Below are positions 38,893 to 48,016 of a DNA stretch of 64,000 nt, piece after piece. The stretch spans positions 1-64,000 of the forward strand of contig CAMUZR010000009.1 of assembly GCA_947165255.1 (NCBI GenBank), read 5' to 3'. The stretch is from an uncultured Bacteroidales bacterium (GTDB lineage Bacteria > Bacteroidota > Bacteroidia > Bacteroidales > P3). The notes beneath the pieces were generated by a model. It was not told the origin of the DNA and ran no database searches. It was given only the letters and a program-made list of their open reading frames with translations. How positions within the stretch are numbered: the first letter of the stretch is position 1; every line of letters starts with the position of its first letter. The translations under genes and the position numbers were made by a program.

Positions 38893-39990
38893 TGGGTTGG
38901 ACACCAGCGCCGCCATCTTCATCAGGGCCACTTCGACGAAGAGGCGTTTGTTGCCCGCATCTTTATAACGGTACTCGTAGTCGTTGGAGATGTCCAGCAG
39001 ACGCAACAGCAGCGGAAGACCGCAGTTGAGCGCTTGCTCGCCAAAACGCTGGGCGAGAGCCTCACCCGCCTCCAGCAGCTTGTGGGTAGCAGGGTCGAGA
39101 GCCACCATGAGGTTGCGAAGATGTTCGCTCAGGCCTGTGATAAAGTGCTGCCCGTCGAAACCTTTTTCTATCACATCTTGATAAAGTAGCAGAGAATGGG
39201 GTATGTCGCCCTGGCGGAAGAAGTCCACCAGACGGAAATAGTACTCAGAGTCGAGCAGGTTCAGGTTTTCGTTGCAGAGCTGGCGCGTGAGGTTGCCTTG
39301 AGTGAAGTTGACCAGTTGGTCGAAGGTGGAAAGAGCGTCGCGCAACCCGCCTTCGGCTTTGTGAGCGATGATGTGTAACGCTTCCTCTTCGTAACGGATG
39401 CCTTCGCGGTCGGCAATCTGGCGCAAATGGTTGAAAATGTCTTCGCTCTGGATGCGTTTGAAATCGAAGACCTGGCAACGCGAAAGGATGGTGGGAATGA
39501 TTTTGTGTTTCTCAGTCGTAGCCAAGATGAACTTGGCATAGGCGGGAGGCTCTTCGAGGGTTTTGAGGAAAGCGTTAAAAGCCTGTGTGGTGAGCATGTG
39601 CACCTCATCGATGATGTACACTTTATAGCGGCCCGCCTGCGGGGGAATGTTTACCTGCCTGACTAATTCGCGAATGTCGTCTACGGAGTTGTTAGACGCG
39701 GCGTCTAACTCGAAGATATTCATAGAAGTGCCGTCGTCGAAGCTTTTGCAGCTCTCGCATTCGTTGCAAGGTTCAATATCTGCCGTCAGATGGGTACAGT
39801 TAATGGTCTTTGCCAAGATGCGGGCGCAAGTGGTTTTGCCTACGCCGCGCGGCCCACAGAAGAGGAAAGCCTGAGCCAGTTGGCCAGTACGGATGGCATT
39901 TTGAAGGGTGGTGGTGATATGTTGTTGCCCCACCACGCTCTCAAAGGTCGTAGGGCGGTACTTTCGCGCTGATACTATGTAATTTTCCAT
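38890..39990 (-). CDS. dnaX: DNA polymerase III clamp-loader subunit gamma-like (N-terminal DnaX)
   Basis: ATPase motor subunit of the sliding-clamp loader. The ATG at 39990 (MENYIVSARKYRPTTFESVVGQQH) is the family start, giving 366 aa. Visible: Walker A GPRGVGKTTCARILAKTINC, the four-Cys zinc module (CTHLTADIEPCNECESC), Walker B VYIIDEVHMLT, the SRC-type sensor LSRCQVFDF, and domain III to KMAALVSNP. This is the size of a gamma protein: it contains everything needed for clamp loading but none of the tau tail that binds polymerase and helicase. In E. coli gamma arises by frameshifting; here a TAG ends the frame at the corresponding place. Confidence 0.93.
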   Translation of the reverse strand: MENYIVSARKYRPTTFESVVGQQHITTTLQNAIRTGQLAQAFLFCGPRGVGKTTCARILAKTINCTHLTADIEPCNECESCKSFDDGTSMNIFELDAASNNSVDDIRELVRQVNIPPQAGRYKVYIIDEVHMLTTQAFNAFLKTLEEPPAYAKFILATTEKHKIIPTILSRCQVFDFKRIQSEDIFNHLRQIADREGIRYEEEALHIIAHKAEGGLRDALSTFDQLVNFTQGNLTRQLCNENLNLLDSEYYFRLVDFFRQGDIPHSLLLYQDVIEKGFDGQHFITGLSEHLRNLMVALDPATHKLLEAGEALAQRFGEQALNCGLPLLLRLLDISNDYEYRYKDAGNKRLFVEVALMKMAALVSNP

Positions 39991-40014
39991 TCTCGTTGGC
40001 TGAAATTTTGTGTG

Positions 40015-40022
40015 CAAAGATA
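40015..40022 (-). promoter_or_regulatory. -7 box upstream of dnaX
   Basis: Minus-strand TATCTTTG, 24 nt before the dnaX ATG at 39990. No clear -33 partner. Confidence 0.4.
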
Positions 40023-40219
40023 CAACTTTTTTTGGTTTTGAAGGAAAAAAAAGTGGCAATATTGGCATGGCGGCCGACATAGGAAAAAAGAAATAATGGT
40101 GAGGAAAGGCATAGCACGAGGCGAAGGGGTGTTGGCATCACGGGGGAAAAAGAAAGGTCTGATTTATGTTTAAAGGGGAGAATTTTTTGTTAAATTATTT
40201 CTAATACCATTTTTTTTTG

Positions 40220-40227
40220 TATTTTTG
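40220..40227 (+). promoter_or_regulatory. -7 box upstream of the glucan synthase gene
   Basis: TATTTTTG, 27 nt before the ATG at 40255, inside a T-rich tract; the -33 element is unclear. Confidence 0.45.
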
Positions 40228-40254
40228 TAGTCTAAATCAAAAAAATCTGTAGGC

Positions 40255-43200
40255 ATGAAAACCACGTATGATATTTTCAAAGAGAGCGTTAGAGATATAA
40301 CAAGCTACTATCTTTTGCTTGTGGAGGAAACGAAATCGCAACGGCTAGTAGGCAGCACTAACGAGTGGGTGCTGGACAATTTTTATATGATAAGCGAACA
40401 GGAGAAGGTATTGAAGGTGGACTTGCGAGGCAAAGGGTTTCGCCAGATTGACCCCAGCCGGCTGCAGACTATTGAGAACCTGCTACTGTCGTCTTTCCGG
40501 AAGAGTCACTTCCAGATTGACAAGGGGCTTTTGTTCCGCTATCTTTCGCAAATACAGGCCAAGCAGCACGACTATCTTTCCTACCCCGAAGTGTGCGCGT
40601 TGCTACCGTTGGCCAAAACGCTGGTAATACACGAGTTGGCCACGCTGTGCAATCAGTTGACGGAGCAGGGAGCCTTCCACTACAGCCCAACCGACAAGTC
40701 GTCGGCCGATATGGACAAACTGAACGAGGCAGCCAAGGACAACCTGCTGATGATGAACCTTTTCGTTTCGCTGAAGAAGCTAACCAAGCTTTCCATGTCC
40801 GAAATACTGGACCAGGTGAGCTACTCTGAACGAATGCTGAAAAGCGAAAAAGTCGGCATGTACGACCAGATGTACGATAAGACCAAGGACGACTACCGGG
40901 CACAGATTGTGCGCTTGACCAAAAAGCGCCATATTGCCGAATACGACTTGGTGAAAGAACTGGTAGAACGAGCCGACCGCGAAGAGAAGCATGTCGGTTG
41001 GCAGCTCTTTCCGCCCAAACGTTGGAACCTGCGCGCTTATATATACATTGGGGTGATTGCGTTGGCCACGGTTTTGCTCGCAGCCCAGCTATCCTTTTGG
41101 GCCACAGGCGGCAACTGGTGGCTGACACTCATTTGCGGTGTGCTGGCGCTGGTGCCGATGAGTCAGATTGTGATAGACCTTTTCAACCAGTGCCTCTACC
41201 ACCTGCATAAGCCTGTAAGCACCTTTAAGATAAAGTTTAAGGACGGCCTGATACCCGAGGAATATGCCACAATGGTCATCATGCCCACCATCCTAAAGAA
41301 TAAAGAAAAGACTGTGCAACTGCTGGAGCAGTTAGAGGTTTATTACCTTTCGAATATCAACCGCGCTTCAGAAGGACAGCGACTGGAACGCAGGCAGCAG
41401 AATCTTTTCTACACCCTGATAGGTGACGCCGCGGCGGGCGACAAGGCCGACATGCCGTGGGACGACGAGGTGGCCGAAGCAGGTCTGGCCAAGGTGCGTG
41501 AACTCAACGCCAAATACGGCGCTCCTATTTTCAACTTCGTCTACCGCCGCCGTGCCTACAGCGAGGGCGAAGGCTGCTGGCTGGGCTTTGAGCGCAAGCG
41601 CGGCGCAATCCTGCACTTTAACGACCTAGTGCTCGGCAACCACAGTGACGAAGAAAGAGAGCGGTTTTTCCGCTGCGAGACCATTTCTGAATGGAAAAAG
41701 CAGGCAGTGCCTAAAATCACTTTCATCATCACCCTCGACACCGATACCGAACTGGTGCTTTTCTCTGCACAGAAGCTCATCGGCTCCATGGCGCATCCCC
41801 TCAATCGCGCCCGTCTTTCTTCCGATGGTCGCCGTGTCGACGGCGGCTACGGCATCATGCAGCCACGCGTGAATGTCGACGTCGAAGTGACCAACAAGTC
41901 ACGTTATGCACAGCTCTTTGCGGGTCTCGGCGGACTGGACGTATACACCACGGCCAGTTTCGAACTCTACCAAGACATTTTCAACGAGGGCAGCTTCTGT
42001 GGCAAGGGCATTTACGACCTAAAGGTATTCCAGCAAGTGCTCAAGGGAACCTTCCCTCAGAACCTTATCCTTAGCCACGACCTTATCGAGGGCTGCCATA
42101 TCCGCTGCGGCCTTATCAACGACCTGGAGCTCTTCGACGACAACCCATCCAACTATCTCGACGATGCCAAGCGCCACCATCGCTGGACCCGTGGCGACTG
42201 GCAGATTATCGGCTGGCTGCGCAACACCGTGCGCAACGAACGAGGCATGGAGGTGAAAAACCAAGTGAACACCATTGGCCGCTGGAAGATTTTCGACAAT
42301 CTCCGTCGTAGTGTGCTCAGCCTTGCCTGCATGGTGGCCATTTTCTTCGGCTTTGCTCAAGCCATCGGCAATCCCCATTCGGTCAACCCCGCCTGGTTCC
42401 TACTCACAGTACTGGTAGTAGTGGCCTTCCCCATACTCTTTTTCCTCATCGGACAAATCACCCGTCTGCCTCGGTTCAATCAGCGCTACCGTTACTACAT
42501 GACTCTTCTCCACGGCATCGGAGTGGTCATCTACCGCTCTGTGGTCCAGTTCGCTCTCCTTCCCAAAGAAGCCTGGATGTACACCGATGCCATCATCCGT
42601 TCCTGCTACCGCATGGCCTTCAGCCATAAGAACCTCCTCAACTGGGTGCCCAGCGACGAAGCTGCCAAAAGCACCAAAGGCACCCTCCCCGACTATCTAG
42701 GCAAATTCTGGTTCAACTACGTCTGCGCTGCGGTGCTCGCGCTTCTAACGGCCGCCATCTGCATGCAGCATTTTTCCGTCATCCTCATCATTTTCGTGGC
42801 CCTCACCTGCATCGTATGGGTCGGAGCGCCAGTACTGCTTTATTTCCTCGGCCGCAAATTCCCTCAGGACAAGAAAGAACTCAAGCCCGAAGAAACTGCC
42901 AATGTGAAACAATGGGCCGCCGACACTTGGAACTACTTCAACACCCTCATCACACCCGAAAACAACTACCTCATCCCTGACAACTACCAACTCAACCGTC
43001 AGAACAAAGCCGACTACAAAACCTCCCCAACCAATATCGGCTTTTCCCTCACGGCCATTATCTCCGCTGCCGAGCTCGGATTCATTTCCCACGACGAAGC
43101 TCTGCGCCGTCTCTCCCACGTCATCGACTCCGTCTGCCGTCTTGAAAAATGGAACGGCCATCTCTTCAACTGGTACCGCATCTCCGACCTTGAAAAACTC

Positions 43201-46200
43201 CCCAACTACTTCATATCCACCTGCGACAGCGGCAACTTCGTAGCCTGCCTCTACGTCCTCAAAGGCTATCTCTGCCATAAACACCCCGTCGACGGTCAGC
43301 CCCTCATGGCCTCCGTTGAGCGCCTCATAGCCGCCACCGACTTCTCCAAACTCTACAATCCCGAACTCAACGTCTTCAGCATCGGCTTCGACTACGGAGC
43401 CCAATCCCTCCTCCCCTATCATTATAACAACTTCGCCTCAGAGGCGCGCCTTACCAGCTTCCTCACCATATCACAAGGCGATGCCCCCTACAAGCACTGG
43501 TTCTGCCTTGATAAAACCCTCGTGCAATACAAAGGCTTCAAAGGCGTTGCCTCCTGGTACGGAACCCTTTTCGAGTACTTCATGCCCCTCATCTTCATCC
43601 CCACCTACCGTCATACCCTCATGGACGAAACCTACAGTTTCGCCATCCGTGCCCAGCGCTCCTTCATCACCAACATAGAGAAAGGACCACGCGCCTCCGA
43701 CGCCACTACCAACCTGCCTTGGGGCATATCCGAAACCGCCTACAACGAACTCGACGATGCTCAGAACTATAAGTATCACGCATTTGGCGTCCCCTACCTC
43801 AAGTTCCAAAACACTACCCCCGACCGCATCGTCATCTCCCCCTACAGCTCCCTCATGGCCATCGGCATCAACGACCGTGCCGTCTACGACAACATGCTTC
43901 GTTTCAAAAGCCTCAACATGTACGACAACATGGGGTTTTTCGAATCCTTCGACGAGGAAGACCACGTTCCCGTCCGTGTACACTACGCCCACCATCAGGG
44001 CATGATTCTGGCCAGCCTCACCAACTACCTGGCCGACCACTGCATCCAGCGCTATTTCATGAACGAACCCGTCATGAAGTCCATGGAAACCCTTCTGAAA
44101 GAAAAAGTGCAGATAAGACCCTACATTGACCTCAAAGTCACCCAGTTCAAACGCTACCAATACACCAAGGTACAGTCCGAGAGCGATGCCCGCGACTTCG
44201 ACGGCATCGCCCCCGTGCCCGAAATCGGCGTACTCAGTAACGGCGAGTATACCGTCCTCCTCAACGACCGTGGTGTCGGCTTCTCACGCTTCCGCGACAT
44301 CTTCATCAACCGCTACCGCAAAATCAGTGCTGACCACTACGGCCAATTCCTCTACGTCCGCGACCTCAGCAACGACAAACTCTGGAGCAACACCTACGCC
44401 CCCCTCGACGTAATGCCCGCCATGTACCGCGTCACCTTCGCATCCGACAAAATACAGTTCGTCCGCATCGACGAAGGCATCGAAACCAAAACCGAAATCA
44501 CCGTCATCAAAGACCGTTTTGCCGAAATTCGCCGCATCACCTTCTCCAACAACAACGAACACGCCACCGACCTCGAACTCACCAGCTACATGGAAGTCAT
44601 CCTCTCGCCCCACCAAAACGACGAGAACCACCGTGTCTTCAACAGCATGGGCATCCTCAGCGAATACGATCCCGAACAGCAGGCCCTCTTCTGCCGTCGA
44701 AAGGTCCAGGACAATGTCGACAGCCAATTCTACGCCATGCACAGACTCTTCGTCCTCGACGACACCGACGACCAACCCTCGCCCCTGCCCGAATACGAAA
44801 CCTCGCGCCTTCGTTTCCTCGGCCGCGGCGGTAGCCTCATCCATGCCGATGTCATCGACGGCCACCGCACTCTCTCCGGCACCGTCGGCACCACCCTCGA
44901 CCCCATCATGAGCATGCGTCGCCGCATCCACATTCCCGCCGGCAAGCAAGTATCCGTCGTCATGCTCACAGCCTTTGCCAAGGCCCGCGAACAGCTCGTC
45001 CAAATAGCTGAGCTCTACCACGACTCCATCGACATCGACCATGCCTTCGAAACCTCCTCCGTCTTCAACAACATGCGCACCGCCATGTCCACCCTCAAAG
45101 GCTCGCAGATGAACCTCTACAACAGCATCTCCAAGTACATGCTGCAAACCGCCAACCTCGGCAACGACCGTCAGCAGTACCTTGCCCACAACAAACTGGC
45201 CCAAAACGCCCTCTGGCGCTTCGACATCTCTGGCGACCTCGACATCATTCTTCTCGAAATCGACGACATCAAGCGCTCCGGATTTGCCAAGGAAATGCTC
45301 CGGGCCTACGAATACTGGAAAGTCCACGGCCTCGCCCTCGACATTGTGTTCATCAACGACGAGCAAGGCGAAAACCGCGAAGGCCTCACCCATTTCATAC
45401 GCAACATTGCCAACACCGAGCACCTCTGGGCCACCCATCAAAACGGCGGCCGCGTATACATTATCAATGGCAACGAAATCACCGACGACGAGCGCACCCT
45501 CTTCCGCACCGTTGCCAGCCTTGCCTTCAACACCCACGACGGCATCAAAATATACGAACAACTTGACAAAGCCGAGCGTCTCAACCAGCACTATCAGGAC
45601 ATGGTCGAATACCCCGTCCTCAAGCCCAGCGCCAAATTCCACGTCTGGTCCTCACTCGAATTCTACAACCAATACGGCGGCTACGACAACCAAGGCCGCG
45701 ACTACGTAGTCACCAACACCAACACTCCCATGCCGTGGATCAACGTCATGGCCAACCCACGTTTCGGCTGCATCGTAAGTGCATCCATGTCGGGTTTCAC
45801 CTACGCCTTCAACGCTCAGCAGTTCAAACTCACCGGCTGGAGCAACGACATCGTCCGCGACAACTCCTCCGAAATGCTCCTCATCAACAAGCAGCAGTTC
45901 GTCCCCGCCACCGCCCGCCACGGACAGGGCTTCTCCTCCTTCGACGCCAAATACGACGACTTCAACGCCATGGTGCGCGTCTTCGTATCCACCGACCGAC
46001 TCGAAAAATACTACCAAATGTCCGTCCAAAACAAGACCGACCACCCTCTCGACCTCCAGCTCGATATGCTATACAAACTCGTCCTCGGCACCACCGAAGA
46101 GCAAACCGCACGCTATCTTTACACCCAGTGGCTCCCCGAGAGCAACAGCCTCATCGTGCGCAACACCTACAGCCAAATCTACCACAACATTCGCCTCCAA

Positions 46201-47919
46201 CTCACCTCCACCCTTCCCATCACCGACGTCGACATCGACTTCCCCAACCGCAAGCGCATCGGCTTCAACCTCTCTCTCGACCCCGGCCAGTCCAAAGAAT
46301 TCGCCTTTGTCCTCGCCGTCCTCGAACAACCCACCGACCAGCCTCGCCAAATCACCCTCTCCGACATCCACGAAGAGTACGACAAAACCATCCGATTCTG
46401 GGACGAGAAACTCACCAGCATCCAAGTCAAAACCCCCGACAAGTCCTTCAACTACATGCTCAACCGCTGGTACCTCTACCAAGTCTACTCCTCACGTCTC
46501 TTCGCCCGTGCCGGCTTCTATCAGGTAGGCGGTGCCACCGGCTTCCGCGACCAGCTCCAAGACATCATGTCCGTCCTCTACAGCGACCCCGCCTACGCCC
46601 GCCGTCAGATACTCGAACATGCCGCCCACCAGTTCACCGAGGGCGACGTCCTCCACTGGTGGCACGAAACCATGCACCTTGGTGCCCGCACCACCTTCAG
46701 CGACGACTACCTCTGGCTCGTCTACGTCACCTACCAGTATGTCCACGTCACCGGCGACACCTCCATCCTTAGCGAACAAGTATGCTTCTGCCAGGCCGAC
46801 CACCTCGCCAATGGCGAAGCCGAACGCTGCGTCACCTACAGTGTCCCACAATACAAAGTAGCCACCTCTATCGACAAGCACGACTTCAACTTCGAATACG
46901 CCACCCTCTACGAACACCTCCGCCGCTCCACCAGCCGTGCCATGAACCGCATCGGTGCCCACGGCCTGCCACTCATGGGCTGTGGCGACTGGAACGACGG
47001 CATGTCGCGTGTCGGAGTCCAAGGCAAAGGCGAAAGCGTCTGGGTGGCCTTCTTCCTCTGCGACATCCTACCCAAGATGGAACACCTCACCCAGCTCGTC
47101 CAGGGCGCCGACCTTTCCTACGTCACCGACCTCACCGCCTTCCGCGCCCGACTGGTCAAAGCCCTGCAGGAAAACGCCTGGGACGGCGCCTGGTTCCTCC
47201 GTGCCTACTTCGACAACGGCCAGCCCATGGGCTCGCGCAACAACACCGAGTGCCAAATCGACCTCATTTCCCAGGCCTGGAGCATCCTCACCGACGTCGC
47301 CACCCCGCAGCAGAAAGAATCCATCTTCCGCGAGACCGACGCCCGCCTTGTCAACCGCGAACACGAAATCATCGAACTCCTCACACCTCCCTTCCAGCAC
47401 TCCACCAACAATCCCGGCTACATCATGAACTATCCCGAAGGCGTCCGCGAAAACGGCGGTCAGTACACCCACGGCGCCATGTGGTACATCATGGCGCAAA
47501 TCAAAGAAGGCCGCACCGACATGGCCTACTTCCTCTACTCACTCATCAACCCCATCCATCGCACCACCACCCTCGCCGACGTGCTCAAATACAAAGTCGA
47601 GCCCTACTGCATAGCCGCCGACATCTACAGCAACCAGCAGCACCCCGGCCGCGGCGGCTGGACCTGGTACACCGGCTCCGCCTCCTGGGCCTACAAGACC
47701 GGCATCGAATACATCCTCGGCCTACAGAAACAGGGCGACCAACTCACCCTCAACCCCTGCATCCCCTCCGACTGGGATTCCTTCTCCATCAGCTACCGCT
47801 ACGGCAGCGCCACCTACAACATCACCTACCGCCGTCCCGCCTCCGGCCATCCCGATGCACCCTCCGTCATCCATCTCGTCGACGACGGCCAGCAGCACCA
47901 AATCACCCTCAACAGCTAA
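40255..47919 (+). CDS. Cyclic beta-1,2-glucan synthase-like protein (GT84 + cyclization domain + GH94)
   Basis: A 2554-aa membrane enzyme related to NdvB/ChvB/Cgs, which make osmoregulated periplasmic cyclic glucans from UDP-glucose. Order: a cytoplasmic N-terminal part, two membrane helices (about 260-315), and a glycosyltransferase with ITLDTDTEL (about 495) and HHRWTRGDWQ (QxxRW-like, about 640). Further membrane helices (about 680-880) are followed by a glucoamylase-like cyclization domain (about 950-1300). Beta-sandwich modules and a GH94 phosphorylase-type catalytic barrel with GATGFRDQLQD (about 2092) and GDWNDGM (about 2243) complete it. All three activity modules appear intact. The length is close to Brucella Cgs. 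It is alone after its promoter, with a large hairpin at its end. Confidence 0.88.
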   Translation: MKTTYDIFKESVRDITSYYLLLVEETKSQRLVGSTNEWVLDNFYMISEQEKVLKVDLRGKGFRQIDPSRLQTIENLLLSSFRKSHFQIDKGLLFRYLSQIQAKQHDYLSYPEVCALLPLAKTLVIHELATLCNQLTEQGAFHYSPTDKSSADMDKLNEAAKDNLLMMNLFVSLKKLTKLSMSEILDQVSYSERMLKSEKVGMYDQMYDKTKDDYRAQIVRLTKKRHIAEYDLVKELVERADREEKHVGWQLFPPKRWNLRAYIYIGVIALATVLLAAQLSFWATGGNWWLTLICGVLALVPMSQIVIDLFNQCLYHLHKPVSTFKIKFKDGLIPEEYATMVIMPTILKNKEKTVQLLEQLEVYYLSNINRASEGQRLERRQQNLFYTLIGDAAAGDKADMPWDDEVAEAGLAKVRELNAKYGAPIFNFVYRRRAYSEGEGCWLGFERKRGAILHFNDLVLGNHSDEERERFFRCETISEWKKQAVPKITFIITLDTDTELVLFSAQKLIGSMAHPLNRARLSSDGRRVDGGYGIMQPRVNVDVEVTNKSRYAQLFAGLGGLDVYTTASFELYQDIFNEGSFCGKGIYDLKVFQQVLKGTFPQNLILSHDLIEGCHIRCGLINDLELFDDNPSNYLDDAKRHHRWTRGDWQIIGWLRNTVRNERGMEVKNQVNTIGRWKIFDNLRRSVLSLACMVAIFFGFAQAIGNPHSVNPAWFLLTVLVVVAFPILFFLIGQITRLPRFNQRYRYYMTLLHGIGVVIYRSVVQFALLPKEAWMYTDAIIRSCYRMAFSHKNLLNWVPSDEAAKSTKGTLPDYLGKFWFNYVCAAVLALLTAAICMQHFSVILIIFVALTCIVWVGAPVLLYFLGRKFPQDKKELKPEETANVKQWAADTWNYFNTLITPENNYLIPDNYQLNRQNKADYKTSPTNIGFSLTAIISAAELGFISHDEALRRLSHVIDSVCRLEKWNGHLFNWYRISDLEKLPNYFISTCDSGNFVACLYVLKGYLCHKHPVDGQPLMASVERLIAATDFSKLYNPELNVFSIGFDYGAQSLLPYHYNNFASEARLTSFLTISQGDAPYKHWFCLDKTLVQYKGFKGVASWYGTLFEYFMPLIFIPTYRHTLMDETYSFAIRAQRSFITNIEKGPRASDATTNLPWGISETAYNELDDAQNYKYHAFGVPYLKFQNTTPDRIVISPYSSLMAIGINDRAVYDNMLRFKSLNMYDNMGFFESFDEEDHVPVRVHYAHHQGMILASLTNYLADHCIQRYFMNEPVMKSMETLLKEKVQIRPYIDLKVTQFKRYQYTKVQSESDARDFDGIAPVPEIGVLSNGEYTVLLNDRGVGFSRFRDIFINRYRKISADHYGQFLYVRDLSNDKLWSNTYAPLDVMPAMYRVTFASDKIQFVRIDEGIETKTEITVIKDRFAEIRRITFSNNNEHATDLELTSYMEVILSPHQNDENHRVFNSMGILSEYDPEQQALFCRRKVQDNVDSQFYAMHRLFVLDDTDDQPSPLPEYETSRLRFLGRGGSLIHADVIDGHRTLSGTVGTTLDPIMSMRRRIHIPAGKQVSVVMLTAFAKAREQLVQIAELYHDSIDIDHAFETSSVFNNMRTAMSTLKGSQMNLYNSISKYMLQTANLGNDRQQYLAHNKLAQNALWRFDISGDLDIILLEIDDIKRSGFAKEMLRAYEYWKVHGLALDIVFINDEQGENREGLTHFIRNIANTEHLWATHQNGGRVYIINGNEITDDERTLFRTVASLAFNTHDGIKIYEQLDKAERLNQHYQDMVEYPVLKPSAKFHVWSSLEFYNQYGGYDNQGRDYVVTNTNTPMPWINVMANPRFGCIVSASMSGFTYAFNAQQFKLTGWSNDIVRDNSSEMLLINKQQFVPATARHGQGFSSFDAKYDDFNAMVRVFVSTDRLEKYYQMSVQNKTDHPLDLQLDMLYKLVLGTTEEQTARYLYTQWLPESNSLIVRNTYSQIYHNIRLQLTSTLPITDVDIDFPNRKRIGFNLSLDPGQSKEFAFVLAVLEQPTDQPRQITLSDIHEEYDKTIRFWDEKLTSIQVKTPDKSFNYMLNRWYLYQVYSSRLFARAGFYQVGGATGFRDQLQDIMSVLYSDPAYARRQILEHAAHQFTEGDVLHWWHETMHLGARTTFSDDYLWLVYVTYQYVHVTGDTSILSEQVCFCQADHLANGEAERCVTYSVPQYKVATSIDKHDFNFEYATLYEHLRRSTSRAMNRIGAHGLPLMGCGDWNDGMSRVGVQGKGESVWVAFFLCDILPKMEHLTQLVQGADLSYVTDLTAFRARLVKALQENAWDGAWFLRAYFDNGQPMGSRNNTECQIDLISQAWSILTDVATPQQKESIFRETDARLVNREHEIIELLTPPFQHSTNNPGYIMNYPEGVRENGGQYTHGAMWYIMAQIKEGRTDMAYFLYSLINPIHRTTTLADVLKYKVEPYCIAADIYSNQQHPGRGGWTWYTGSASWAYKTGIEYILGLQKQGDQLTLNPCIPSDWDSFSISYRYGSATYNITYRRPASGHPDAPSVIHLVDDGQQHQITLNS

Positions 47920-47935
47920 CAAAACTAAATTCCCC

Positions 47936-48005
47936 AGTTCTGAACACTGAGTTCCAAGTGGTCACCACACCACTTCGAATTCAGCGTTCAGAACTCCTTT
48001 TTAAC
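47936..48005 (+). repeat. Long imperfect palindrome / terminator-like hairpin (repeat family member A)
   Basis: AGTTCTGAAC (47936-47945) pairs with GTTCAGAACT (47986-47995). Inner AAGTGGT (47956-47962) pairs with ACCACTT (47969-47975), and the stretch between pairs with few mismatches, giving a stem of about 27 bp. CCTTTTTA follows, so it can terminate the glucan synthase transcript. It shares sequence with the element at 54082-54143. Confidence 0.75.
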
Positions 48006-48016
48006 TCATCATCAAC

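Noticed and set aside
44284-45642. 452-aa minus-strand ORF, and several others, within the glucan synthase gene
   Set aside because: Shadows of C-rich third positions in a gene whose sense frame carries all conserved motifs.
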